From Christensenella sp. UBA4263 (GTDB lineage: Bacteria; Bacillota; Clostridia; Christensenellales; Aristaeellaceae), in the NCBI GenBank assembly GCA_002395225.1, contig DGWH01000038.1, positions 42,561 to 106,560 on the forward strand: a DNA stretch of 64,000 nt, in the 5' to 3' direction. The position numbers were made by a program, and so were the translations under genes. Below, piece after piece: positions 33,873 to 42,828 of this stretch (within the stretch, counting starts at the first letter, position 1; each line of letters starts with the position of its first letter). Below the pieces are notes generated by a model, which searched no databases, was not told the origin of the DNA, and saw only the letters and a list, made by a program, of their open reading frames with translations.

Positions 33873-35027
33873 CTATAACACCAGAAGAAATGCGAGAATG
33901 CCGGCCACGCCAAGGCTGCCCCAAACCAGCAGGTTTTCCTCATCGCCGGTTCTCGGAAGGTTTGCCGCGGCCGCGTCAATTGGCGGCGCCTGTCCCTCAA
34001 TCTCCACATCCGAGGAGACGGTTTCGCCATGCGGCATTTCGACCTCAACAACGTGTTTTCCGTTGGGAAGAGTTGCCAGGTACTGCGGGGTAAAGATGAT
34101 TTCCAGACTGCCCCGCCGAACCGTATAATTGGAGGGATCCACGAGCTTTTTATTCATGTACACCTTGCCCTGCCGCCGCACGTTTCCGCTGGCATCCCTC
34201 TCAAAGAACGCGTCATACGGATCCGTATCATTCCTGAGCGTACTCTTTATGACAACCTTAAGATTTCCGCCGTCGGTCTTTGAATACTTCTGCCCGTGAT
34301 TAACCTCCGTTACCTCGAATTGGTCAAAGACAAAGGTTACCGGATTATACCGGCTGTTATAAATCGTATCCCGGGACATATTCAGGCCTTTTATGGTGAT
34401 GGATCCCTTGACGGAATTGGTTGAAAGTACACGGTATGTGTGAGTGCTCTCACCATAGATGATCGAAATATCCGGGCTGCCGTTCATATCAAGGTCAAGC
34501 ACGGGGGTGACCGTTTCATCGTCAACTGTGATATACATCCCGGCATCGTAAGAATACTCTTCAATCTTTGTCGACATGAGAACATCCCAATAGATGCTGC
34601 TGGGTACACGGGCACTGTCTGATTCCAGACGGACCGTAAACGGCTTCTGGTCGCTGTAAACCGGTGAAAAAGAGATATTATGAGATGGAACGTTAAAAAC
34701 CCATTCATCCCGGTTATTGTCATAGGTCACGGATACGCCAGAGGGATTAGAACGCCATCCGGAAAGGTATTTCCCATCCGGAGCAGGTTCGCTTTGCCAG
34801 ATATGGATACGCGTTCCTTCTTCGATCAGGATAGGCGCTTTTGGATCCTTGCGTTTTTGCCATTTCTGATTAATCAGCTCTTGAGTACGGGGAAAATAAT
34901 CTTTTCCGTCAGAATCATGGTACACAAAACTCCCGGCATTATCAATGGAGATGACGACTTTCTGGGCGCTTGCAGATCCCGCAAAGAGGCATAAAAGAAT
35001 CAGAAAAAGAATCAGTCTTGCTTTCAT
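33873..35027 (-). CDS. Secreted surface protein with LPXTG-type sorting signal
   Basis: The 384-residue protein has a signal peptide (MKARLILFLILLCLFAGSASA, cut before QKVV) and a C-terminal LPRTG at about residue 357, then a hydrophobic stretch to the end. The tail ends ...AFLLVL without the usual basic residues. The body is beta-rich with YDNNRDEWVFNVPSHNISFSPVYSDQKPF and similar Ig-like segments, but no catalytic domain was recognised. Sortase anchoring to peptidoglycan is the likely fate. It is a single-gene unit with its own promoter and a 5' leader of about 144 bases. Confidence 0.8.
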   Translation of the reverse strand: MKARLILFLILLCLFAGSASAQKVVISIDNAGSFVYHDSDGKDYFPRTQELINQKWQKRKDPKAPILIEEGTRIHIWQSEPAPDGKYLSGWRSNPSGVSVTYDNNRDEWVFNVPSHNISFSPVYSDQKPFTVRLESDSARVPSSIYWDVLMSTKIEEYSYDAGMYITVDDETVTPVLDLDMNGSPDISIIYGESTHTYRVLSTNSVKGSITIKGLNMSRDTIYNSRYNPVTFVFDQFEVTEVNHGQKYSKTDGGNLKVVIKSTLRNDTDPYDAFFERDASGNVRRQGKVYMNKKLVDPSNYTVRRGSLEIIFTPQYLATLPNGKHVVEVEMPHGETVSSDVEIEGQAPPIDAAAANLPRTGDEENLLVWGSLGVAGILAFLLVL

Positions 35028-35044
35028 GATTGAACTCCTCCTCA

Positions 35045-35126
35045 GGCCTCAGCTCTGGTTATTTGGCTGAGGTCTGGATTTGAAAACGGTCGGTGTTTGG
35101 CAGTGCAGCCCGTTTTCAAGATGAGC
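35045..35126 (-). promoter_or_regulatory. Structured 5' leader of the LPXTG gene
   Basis: Between the promoter and the gene two hairpins are visible: CCTCAGC...GCTGAGG (35045-35071) and GAAAACGG...CCGTTTTC (about 35089-35121). No known riboswitch class was recognised. They may be terminator/antiterminator elements or simple stabilising stems. Confidence 0.35.
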
Positions 35127-35177
35127 TGCAGGATACGTTGGAAATGGCTTCGACATACAGAATCTAATTGGGAAAAG

Positions 35178-35205
35178 TCTATATTGTAATGGATCTTTCT
35201 GTCAA
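35178..35205 (-). promoter_or_regulatory. Promoter of the LPXTG gene
   Basis: On the minus strand, TTGACA (35200-35205) and TATAGA (35178-35183) are spaced by 16 bases. An upstream palindrome, GTACACA...TGTGTAC (35240-35260), could be an operator. Confidence 0.55.
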
Positions 35206-35239
35206 TGTAATTGCAGATAAAACAGAATAATAATTACTC

Positions 35240-35260
35240 GTACACATATATATTGTGTAC
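35240..35260. promoter_or_regulatory. Palindrome, operator-like
   Basis: GTACACATATATATTGTGTAC has perfect 7-base arms. It lies about 35 bases upstream of the -35 of the LPXTG gene and about 125 bases before the GH42 promoter. The binding protein is unknown. Confidence 0.4.
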
Positions 35261-35385
35261 ACCGGCCGAAATCCGTCACTAAATATTGTGTCAGCCCGGA
35301 AATCCGATGTTCGCTCTGTTCAGGTCTTCCCTCCCAAAGTCATTGAGATCAGGTCTGAGCGGCGCTGGGAGGCGGGATGCGCCTG

Positions 35386-35414
35386 TTGTGAAATTTGGGC
35401 ATTTTCTATATAAT
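35386..35414 (+). promoter_or_regulatory. Promoter for the GH42/GH31 operon
   Basis: TTGTGA (35386-35391) and TATAAT (35409-35414) are separated by 17 bases. A second possible promoter, TTCCGA (35577) and TATAAT (35600), lies nearer the gene. The transcript from the first would have a leader of about 320 bases with several hairpins and repeat copy 6. Confidence 0.55.
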
Positions 35415-35606
35415 CAGGAGAAGAAAGGAAACCCGGAAAACGGGTCAGGGAAATGCTGAGCAGCCGGGAGCAAACAGACATTTCCGGAGCTTCTGATTCC
35501 CTGAATCCCTGCAAAGCTGAGGAAAGATTCGACGCTCCGGGCCGGTTTGACCAGCAGGAACGTCGGAAAAGAACCATTCCGAACGATCTGATGTCGGGGT
35601 ATAATA

Positions 35607-35676
35607 GGGCCGACGCGAAGCGTCGCTGTGTCAGGCCTGAGCATCGGAAATGCATCGGTGCCGAAAGATCCGGTGC
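35607..35676 (+). repeat. Intergenic hairpin repeat, copy 6
   Basis: GGGCCGACGC-GAA-GCGTC is followed by CCTGAGCATCGG...CATCGGTGCC, the same two-hairpin order as copies 7-9. It lies 66 bases before the GH42 start, within the leader. Confidence 0.55.
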
Positions 35677-35741
35677 CGGGGTGTGACAGGGCCGGCGCCA
35701 TAGAGCTGGCGTCGGGATATAGAAAAAGGAGGAAGGCAGGA

Positions 35742-37751
35742 ATGAATTATCCCAATGTGTTTCTTCACGGCGGCGATTACAATCCGGATCAGTGGCTGGA
35801 CTATCCGGAGGTGCTCCTTGAGGATATTCGCCTGATGAAACTGGCCGGGATCAATGCGGTCTCTCTGGGGATTTTTGCCTGGGCAAGGCTTGAACCCGAG
35901 GAGGGGCGGTATGACTTTGAATGGATGGATGAAATCGTCGAGCGGCTGACGGAAAACGGGATTGGGATTGTTCTGGCCACCCCCTCCGCGGCGCGCCCGG
36001 CATGGCTGGCACAGCGGTATCCGGAGGTGCTTCGCTGCAATGAGAGATTTGAACGCATGCATTACGGGGAGCGGCACAATCACTGTCTGACCTCGCCGGT
36101 TTACCGGGAAAAGGTGCGGCAGATCGATACGGCCCTGGCGCGCCGTTATGCCGGCCACAAGGATATTCTCATGTGGCATATCGGCAATGAGTTCGGCGGA
36201 GACTGTCGGTGCCCGCTCTGTGCAGAGGCTTTCCGGGAATGGCTGAGAAACAAATACGGAACACTCGAGGAGCTGAACCGGCGGTGGTGGACCGGATTCT
36301 GGTCACAGCGCTATACCGACTGGAGTCAGATTGAGCCGCCGTCTCCCATGGGGGAGGTCAGCAATCCTTCCATGTGGCTGGACTGGCGCCGCTTTGAAAC
36401 CTGTCAGTGCGCCTCATTTGTACGGATGGAGCGGGAGGCCGTTCAGGCGGTGAACGCAGACATTCCGGTTACCATCAACCTGATGGAGCGTTTCAGGGAC
36501 TATGACTATTTCACCTTGGCCAAGGAAATCGATGTGGTTTCCTGGGACAGCTATCCCACCTGGGGGAGCGGAGATGACATGGCGCTGGCGGCCAATGTGG
36601 CCATGCAGCATGACCTGATGCGCTCCTTCAAGCGCAAACCGTTCCTGCTGATGGAATCAACCCCCTCGCTGGTCAACTGGAAACCGCACAACAAGCTGAA
36701 ACGGCCGGGCATGCATCTGCTGTCCTCCCTGCAGGCCGTGGCACATGGGAGCCAGAGTGTCATGATGTTCCAGTGGCGCAAGGGACGCGGCGGTTCGGAG
36801 GCGTTCCATGGCGCGGTGGTCAGCCATGACGGAAGGTCGGATACGCGGGTGTTCCGGGACGTGGCGGAGGTAGGACAGGTGCTTGCAGGTCTCCAGCCGG
36901 TGCTGGATGCCCGGAATCAGGCCGGGGTCTGTATCCTGTTTGATTATGAGAATCTCTGGGCACTGGAGCGGGTCCAGGCGGCTCAGCTGGGCAATATGCG
37001 CTACATTGACACGGTGCTGCTGTTTTACCGGAGTCTCTGGGAACAGGGCATTGCGGTGGACTTCGCGGATATGAGTGAGGAAACGAGCCTTGAGGGGTAC
37101 AAGGTCGTTATCGCGCCCATGCTCTTCATGTTCCGCGGCGGCATTGAGGAAAAGATGCGCCGGTTTACGGAAAAGGGCGGCGTGCTTGTGACAACGTTCT
37201 TCTCCGGAATCGTGGACGCGGATCATCTGACGTATCTGGGTGATGCGCCACACGGCCTGACGGATGTTCTGGGTCTGCGGGCGGAGGAGATCGACGCACT
37301 GTATCCGGAGGAATTCAACACGCTTGCCTTTGAGGACGGTCGGAATTTGCCGCTTGAGGAGCTGTGTGAACTGCCCCGGGATGTCACTGCCGAGGTCATG
37401 GGCGTTTATGGCAGCGACTTCTATGCCGGCATGCCGGCTCTGACCCGAAACAGATTTGGACGCGGCACGGCCTGGTATCTGGCCGGAAAACCGGATCCGT
37501 ACGGGATGAAAATCGTGATGGACATAATCCTCGCTGAGGTGAAGCTGCCAAAAGCGGATGCGGAAATTGATCATCAGGAGGGAATTGTGGCCACTGCCCG
37601 CGGCGAATATATTTTTCTGCAGAATTACAGCGGGGAGGCGCAGAAAGTGAATTTGGGCCGACCGATGTTTGACCTGATCGGGCAGAGACGGATAGAAGAC
37701 GGATGGATGTTACCCGCCAATGGAATCATGATTCTTAAGGAAGAAAGGTGA
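35742..37751 (+). CDS. GH42 beta-galactosidase
   Basis: The start is ATG 35742 after AGGAGGAAGGC; the upstream in-frame extension is the repeat region. The 669-residue protein has the GH42 fold. It starts with NVFLHGGDYNPDQWLDYPEV, has acid/base Glu150 in HIGNEFGGDCRCPLC (with a cysteine cluster that often binds zinc), and nucleophile Glu305 in LLMESTPSLVNW. A trimerisation-type domain follows (VAPMLFMFRGGIEEKM). No signal peptide, so it acts in the cytoplasm on imported galactosides. It is followed seven bases later by a GH31 gene, and both precede an Mgl-type sugar transporter. Confidence 0.92.
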   Translation: MNYPNVFLHGGDYNPDQWLDYPEVLLEDIRLMKLAGINAVSLGIFAWARLEPEEGRYDFEWMDEIVERLTENGIGIVLATPSAARPAWLAQRYPEVLRCNERFERMHYGERHNHCLTSPVYREKVRQIDTALARRYAGHKDILMWHIGNEFGGDCRCPLCAEAFREWLRNKYGTLEELNRRWWTGFWSQRYTDWSQIEPPSPMGEVSNPSMWLDWRRFETCQCASFVRMEREAVQAVNADIPVTINLMERFRDYDYFTLAKEIDVVSWDSYPTWGSGDDMALAANVAMQHDLMRSFKRKPFLLMESTPSLVNWKPHNKLKRPGMHLLSSLQAVAHGSQSVMMFQWRKGRGGSEAFHGAVVSHDGRSDTRVFRDVAEVGQVLAGLQPVLDARNQAGVCILFDYENLWALERVQAAQLGNMRYIDTVLLFYRSLWEQGIAVDFADMSEETSLEGYKVVIAPMLFMFRGGIEEKMRRFTEKGGVLVTTFFSGIVDADHLTYLGDAPHGLTDVLGLRAEEIDALYPEEFNTLAFEDGRNLPLEELCELPRDVTAEVMGVYGSDFYAGMPALTRNRFGRGTAWYLAGKPDPYGMKIVMDIILAEVKLPKADAEIDHQEGIVATARGEYIFLQNYSGEAQKVNLGRPMFDLIGQRRIEDGWMLPANGIMILKEER

Positions 37752-37757
37752 ATAGGT

Positions 37758-39782
37758 ATGCGTTTTAGCCAGAAAGACAATGGACTTCTCTGCCGGCGGC
37801 AGGGAGAACTGCTCAGAATTGAACCGTGGGGCAGGGATGCGCTGCGCATCCGGGCAACCATGAATCCGGATTTTACCGGGGAGGAATGGGCACTGACGGA
37901 AACGCCGGATAATGTCCGGGCAGAGATTGTTTTCGGGGAGGAGAGCCATCGGGAAGGGGATGGAACGTATAAAAACTATCCCTGTGCCTCCATCACCAAT
38001 GGCCGCATCCGGGCAACCGTGAATCACGGCGGTGTCATTACACTGTACAGGGACGGTGAGCAGATCCTGCAGGAACTGTTCCAGAATTACAGCGGCAGCA
38101 TTACAAGAGAGAGCCACTGCCTGAAGGTGGTTAACCGGGAATGGACGCCCTATATCGGCGGGGATTACCGCCTGACTGTTCGCTTTGAACCCAATGAGGG
38201 GGAATTGCTGTACGGCATGGGACAGTACCAGCAGCCCTATATGGAGCTGAAGGGGTGCACGCTGGAACTGGCCCAGAAAAACAGCCAGACCACGGTGCCG
38301 TTCCTGATTTCAAGTTTCGGGTACGGCATGCTCTGGAACAACCCGGCAGTGGGCGAGGTGACCTTTGGCAAAAATGTCACCAAGTGGGTCGCCCAGTGCT
38401 GCAGGGACATGGATTACTGGGTAACCGTGGGCGATACCCCCAAAGATCTCCTGTACAACTACACCGCCGTGACCGGCCGCGCCCCCATGATGCCGGAGGA
38501 CCGGATGGGTTTCTGGCAGTGCAAGCTGCGGTACCGGACACAGGAGGAAGTGCTGAATGTGGCACGGCGGTATCATGAACTGGGCATCAAGCTGGATGTC
38601 ATCATCATCGACTTCTTCCACTGGACCGTACAGGGGGACTGGAAGTTCGATGCCAAATACTGGCCGGATCCCGCTGCCATGGTAGAGGAACTGCACCGGA
38701 TGGGAATCAAGGTCATTGTTTCCGTCTGGCCCAGCGTCGACCGGCGCAGCGAGAACTTTGAGGAGATGGTGGACCGCGGCCTGCTGATGCGGACGGAGCG
38801 GGGGGCCATGCAGACGTATGACTATCAGGGAGACTGCGTGGAGATCGATCCGTTTAATCCGGAAACCCGGGAATACGTCTGGGAAAAGTGCCGCGAGCAT
38901 TACTATCAGTATGGAATTGACGGGTTCTGGCTGGACAACTCCGAACCGGACCTGACCAAGTATGATTTTGACAATTTCAGGTACTATGCAGGTCCTGCCA
39001 TGCGCTGCTCCAATATCTATCCGCAGATGTACAGCCGCACCTTTGATGACCCCATGCGCGTCCTGGGCGTGCAGCCGGTGAACCTGCTCAGATCCGGCTG
39101 GGCCGGTAGCCAGAAATTCGGGAATGTGCTGTGGAGCGGGGATGTGCCCTCAACCTGGGAGTCCATGCGGGATCAGCTGCAGGCGGGCCTCAACATGGGT
39201 TTGGCCGGAATCCCCTGGTGGAATACCGACATCGGCGGGTTCATGGAAGGAAACGTGTTTGACCCGGATTTCCGGGAACTGCTGGTCCGCTGGTATGAGT
39301 GGGCGGTCTTCCAGCCCATCATGCGGCTGCACGGCGACCGGGAACCCTTTACCATTCCTGCCCTGGATGACCGCGACTTTGGCGGCGGGTACCTGCATAC
39401 CGGCCAGGACAATGAGATGTGGTCCTACGGTGAGGAAATCTTCGGCATCATGCGGGCCAATTATGAACTGCGCCGGAGGCTGAAGCCGTATATCAGCCGG
39501 ATCTATGCCGAGGCACATGAAAACGGCTCGCCCCTGATGCGTGCCATGTTCTATGAATTCCCGGAGGATCCGGTCTGCTGGGATCTGACGGATCAGTATA
39601 TGTTCGGACCGGATTACCTGGTGGCACCGGTGATGACCCCCGGTGCCCGGAAACGGACCGTCTATCTGCCGGCCGGCACCTGGATGGATATCCGGACGGA
39701 GGAGGTTTTCCCGGGTTCAGGTTACATTGAGGTGGATGCGCCGCTTGAGAGCATTCCTGTATTTGAACGGGTACTTGACTGA
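37758..39782 (+). CDS. GH31 glycosidase, probable alpha-xylosidase or alpha-glucosidase
   Basis: The 674-residue cytoplasmic protein of family GH31 has its N-terminal beta-domain at 1 to about 220. The catalytic barrel has nucleophile Asp393 (DGFWLDNSEPDL) and acid/base Asp462 (WSGDVPSTWESM), with GLAGIPWWNTDIGGF and PIMRLHGDREP following. The WLDNSEP form, in place of the more common W-x-D-M-N-E, and the YWPDPAAMVEELHRMGIKVIVSVWP stretch suggest the alpha-xylosidase side of the family, but substrate cannot be fixed. It sits in an operon with GH42, consistent with breakdown of mixed galactosyl/xylosyl oligosaccharides. Confidence 0.9.
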   Translation: MRFSQKDNGLLCRRQGELLRIEPWGRDALRIRATMNPDFTGEEWALTETPDNVRAEIVFGEESHREGDGTYKNYPCASITNGRIRATVNHGGVITLYRDGEQILQELFQNYSGSITRESHCLKVVNREWTPYIGGDYRLTVRFEPNEGELLYGMGQYQQPYMELKGCTLELAQKNSQTTVPFLISSFGYGMLWNNPAVGEVTFGKNVTKWVAQCCRDMDYWVTVGDTPKDLLYNYTAVTGRAPMMPEDRMGFWQCKLRYRTQEEVLNVARRYHELGIKLDVIIIDFFHWTVQGDWKFDAKYWPDPAAMVEELHRMGIKVIVSVWPSVDRRSENFEEMVDRGLLMRTERGAMQTYDYQGDCVEIDPFNPETREYVWEKCREHYYQYGIDGFWLDNSEPDLTKYDFDNFRYYAGPAMRCSNIYPQMYSRTFDDPMRVLGVQPVNLLRSGWAGSQKFGNVLWSGDVPSTWESMRDQLQAGLNMGLAGIPWWNTDIGGFMEGNVFDPDFRELLVRWYEWAVFQPIMRLHGDREPFTIPALDDRDFGGGYLHTGQDNEMWSYGEEIFGIMRANYELRRRLKPYISRIYAEAHENGSPLMRAMFYEFPEDPVCWDLTDQYMFGPDYLVAPVMTPGARKRTVYLPAGTWMDIRTEEVFPGSGYIEVDAPLESIPVFERVLD

Positions 39783-40048
39783 CCACTGCGTCGGCGATGG
39801 AAAGGGGAGTTTCCCGGCAACAAAGATTCTGGTGTCTTAGCTGCAGGCCGTGGGGCTGCTTATGGGAACGACTGCCTCTGGCAGCACGTACCGGGCCTCT
39901 GACCGGGGCGAGGCGGCTTCAGATGATGCCTGAATCGGCTGTGTCAGGTTCGATAAGGCGTTTGCGGATTCCTCCTGAGGCTGCCGGCTGAGGGGCGTTC
40001 CGGCACAGAAAAAAATTTCGTAAATTGGACAAAATAAAGCTGAAAAAA

Positions 40049-40077
40049 TTGACAAGGCGGATATTTGAGATTATAAT
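40049..40077 (+). promoter_or_regulatory. Strong promoter for the Mgl-type operon
   Basis: Consensus TTGACA (40049-40054) and TATAAT (40072-40077) are exactly 17 bases apart. The preceding interval 39783-40048 holds only small hairpins such as CTGCC-TCT-GGCAG and shows no gene. Confidence 0.85.
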
Positions 40078-40140
40078 AGACCCGATTCAGTCATCAGCAG
40101 CTGTTAAGCTGATGAAATATAATAGAAGAGGTGTTTTCCT

Positions 40141-41148
40141 ATGAAAAAGCTTCTCGTGTTCGCTCTGGTTGCCGTGATGGCTCTGGGCCTGGCAGTCTCT
40201 GCCTCCGCACAGACGTACAAAGTAGGCGTCTCCATTTATCAGTTCACTGATAACTTCATGACGCTCTACCGCAATGAGATCGAGAACTATTTCAAGTCTC
40301 TCGAGACCGACGATGTGAAGTATGAGATCACCATGGCTGACGGCAAGAACGACATGGCCGAGCAGACCAACCAGATCCAGAACTTCATCACCCAGGGAAT
40401 GGATGTTATCATCCTGAACCTCGTTCAGACCTCCTCTGCCGATGCAGTCATCGACCAGGTTGTTGCAGCCGGCATTCCGCTGGTTCTGATCAACCGTGAG
40501 CCGCTGGCCTACGACAAGGACGGCAAGACGCTGGACGAAGCTTATGAAGGCATCCTGAACAATCCTCAGGTTTGCTATGTTGGCGCTGATGCCCGTCAGT
40601 CCGGTACCTTCCAGGGTGAAATGGTTGCCGAACTCCCGAACAAGGGCGACATCAACGGCGACGGCAAGGTTTCCTACATCATGATCGAAGGCGATCCGGA
40701 GAACATCGACGCGCAGTATCGTACCGAGTTCTCCGTGAAGGCTCTCAAGGACGCCGGCATCGAAGTCGAGTGCCTCGATGATCAGGTCGGCAACTGGGAT
40801 CAGACCAAGGGCCAGGAGCTCTGCGCCAACGCGCTGAACATCTATGGCGACAAGGTTGAGGTTGTCTTCTGCAACAACGACGCCATGGCACTTGGCGCTG
40901 CCACCGCTATCGAGACTGCCGGCCGCAAGGTTGGCGAGGACATCTATCTCCTCGGCGTTGACGCGCTTGAGGAAGCTGTCCAGCTCGTTAAGGACGGCAA
41001 CATGACCGGTACCGTTCTGAATGACCATATCGGCCAGTCCCATGCAGCCGTTGACGTAGCCATCAAGCTGCTCAAAGGCGAAGAGATCCAGAACTACTAC
41101 TGGGTCGACTATGTCAAGGTCAACAAGGCCTATGTCGACGCTCATTAA
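40141..41148 (+). CDS. Galactose/methyl-galactoside-type ABC substrate-binding protein
   Basis: The 335-residue protein has a signal peptide (MKKLLVFALVAVMALGLAVSASA, cut before QTYKVGV) without a lipobox cysteine. The mature part is a periplasmic-binding-protein-like (MglB/RbsB) fold: VGVSIYQFTDNFMTLYRNEI, DVIILNLVQTSSADAVIDQV, and IYLLGVDALEEAVQLVKDG. Codon use differs from most neighbours (strong AAG, GGC, ATC preference), as expected for a highly expressed gene. It heads an operon with ATPase and permease, and a hairpin at 41185 follows it. The ligand is probably galactose, glucose or a related sugar. Confidence 0.9.
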   Translation: MKKLLVFALVAVMALGLAVSASAQTYKVGVSIYQFTDNFMTLYRNEIENYFKSLETDDVKYEITMADGKNDMAEQTNQIQNFITQGMDVIILNLVQTSSADAVIDQVVAAGIPLVLINREPLAYDKDGKTLDEAYEGILNNPQVCYVGADARQSGTFQGEMVAELPNKGDINGDGKVSYIMIEGDPENIDAQYRTEFSVKALKDAGIEVECLDDQVGNWDQTKGQELCANALNIYGDKVEVVFCNNDAMALGAATAIETAGRKVGEDIYLLGVDALEEAVQLVKDGNMTGTVLNDHIGQSHAAVDVAIKLLKGEEIQNYYWVDYVKVNKAYVDAH

Positions 41149-41184
41149 TTCTGCTTTCTGAAACATATATCACACGAAAAGAAA

Positions 41185-41214
41185 GGTGGGTGGGCCTGTG
41201 CCCACCCATCTTTG
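41185..41214 (+). terminator. Partial terminator/stabilising hairpin between binding protein and ATPase genes
   Basis: GGTGGGTGGGC-CTGT-GCCCACCCATC is followed by TTTGCC. In sugar ABC operons such a structure commonly lets the first gene be expressed above the rest. It lies 37 bases after the binding-protein stop. Confidence 0.65.
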
Positions 41215-41302
41215 CCTATACGAGTCGTTTTTGTCGGGGAATCATCATGGTGCTCTGCCGGGAACGCAGTATACGGGTAGATGGAAAGGAGGGCATGCTG
41301 CA

Positions 41303-42814
41303 ATGTCTGAATACGTTCTGGAAATGATCGATGTCAGCAAATCTTTTCCTGGCGTAAAAGCACTGGATCATGCACAATTGAAGCTTCGCCCTGGCAGGGT
41401 TCATGCTCTTATGGGTGAAAACGGAGCCGGAAAATCCACACTGATGAAGTGTATGTTCGGCATTTACAAGATGGACCATGGTCAGATCAAGATTGATGGT
41501 CAGCCGGTGACGGTCAGCGATCCCATGGATGCACTCACCAAGGGAATTGCCATGGTGCATCAGGAACTCCAGCCGATTCCGGCCCGTACGGTCGGTGAAA
41601 ACATTTTCCTCGGACGCTATCCGATGAAAAAATTCCTCGGTTTCATTCCGGTCATTGACCACAAGAAAATGTACGAGGACACGGCCGGGCTCCTGAAAAA
41701 GGTCAGGATGCATTTTGATCCCCGGCAGAAAGTCGGCGAGCTCAGCGTTTCCCAGATGCAGTCCGTTGAAATTGCCAAGGCGGTTTCAGCCAACTGCCGT
41801 GTGCTGATTCTCGATGAGCCGACCTCGTCCCTGACTGCCAATGAGGTGGAGGCGCTGTTCCGGATCATTGAGGATCTGAAGGCGGAAAACGTTGCCATCG
41901 TCTATATCTCACACAAGATGGATGAGATTCTCCGGATTTCCGATGATGTCACCATCATGCGGGATGGCTGCTATATCGGCACGTGGGAGGCAAAGGAGCT
42001 GACGACGGAGAAAATCATTACGCAGATGGTCGGACGCGAACTGACCAATCTGTATCCGCCGCGGGAGAATCAGCCCGGGGAGGTCGTCTTTGAGGTAAAG
42101 AACTTTACCTCCATCAACCCGCGTTCCTTCCGGAATATCAATTTTACCCTTCGCAAGGGAGAGATCCTGGGCGTGGGCGGACTGGTTGGTGCCCAGCGGA
42201 CGGAACTGATGGAGGGCCTGTTCGGAATCCGTTCCCATACGACCGGAACGATTCTGTATAAGGGCAAGGAACTTCGGATTAACCGGCCAAAGGATGCCAT
42301 TGATCAGGGCATTGCCATGCTGACAGAGGACCGGCGCGGCAGCGGAATCATGGGTGTTCTCAGTGTTGCTGACAACATTTCCATTTCCTCCCTCAGCAAG
42401 TATCTGGATTACGGCTTTGCCATTAACAGCGGCAAGGTCGAGCAGCTTGTCAAAGACAATGTTGAGAAGATGAATATCAAGACGCCTTCCTCCAAAACGC
42501 AGATTAAATCGCTTTCCGGCGGAAATCAGCAGAAGGTGCTGGTAGGCAGATGGCTTGCAAACAATCCGGATATTCTGATTCTGGATGAACCGACGCGCGG
42601 CATTGACGTCGGTGCGAAATATGAAATTTACTGCATCATCGCGGACCTGGCAAAGGAAGGAAAGAGCATTATCATGATCAGTTCGGAAATGAGTGAGCTG
42701 ATCGGCATGTCTGACCGGATCATGGTCATGTGTGACGGCCGTGTGACCGGGTTTATCGATGGACAGGATGCAACGCAGGAAAATATCATGGCGCTTGCAA
42801 CGCAGTTTGAATAA
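41303..42814 (+). CDS. Sugar ABC transporter ATP-binding protein (MglA type)
   Basis: ATG 41303 follows GGAAAGGAGGGC. The 503-residue protein has two fused ABC modules, as in MglA/RbsA. Module 1 has Walker A GENGAGKST, signature LSVSQMQ and Walker B VLILDEPTSS. Module 2 (from about 255) has a degenerate Walker A (GGLVGAQRTEL), signature LSGGNQQKVLVGRW and ILILDEPTRGIDVG. It powers the permease encoded downstream. Confidence 0.94.
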   Translation: MSEYVLEMIDVSKSFPGVKALDHAQLKLRPGRVHALMGENGAGKSTLMKCMFGIYKMDHGQIKIDGQPVTVSDPMDALTKGIAMVHQELQPIPARTVGENIFLGRYPMKKFLGFIPVIDHKKMYEDTAGLLKKVRMHFDPRQKVGELSVSQMQSVEIAKAVSANCRVLILDEPTSSLTANEVEALFRIIEDLKAENVAIVYISHKMDEILRISDDVTIMRDGCYIGTWEAKELTTEKIITQMVGRELTNLYPPRENQPGEVVFEVKNFTSINPRSFRNINFTLRKGEILGVGGLVGAQRTELMEGLFGIRSHTTGTILYKGKELRINRPKDAIDQGIAMLTEDRRGSGIMGVLSVADNISISSLSKYLDYGFAINSGKVEQLVKDNVEKMNIKTPSSKTQIKSLSGGNQQKVLVGRWLANNPDILILDEPTRGIDVGAKYEIYCIIADLAKEGKSIIMISSEMSELIGMSDRIMVMCDGRVTGFIDGQDATQENIMALATQFE

Positions 42815-42828
42815 AGGGAGGAAGAGTC

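Noticed and set aside
40087..41166. Minus-strand open frame of 359 codons opposite the Mgl-type binding protein
   Set aside because: Antisense shadow, same cause.
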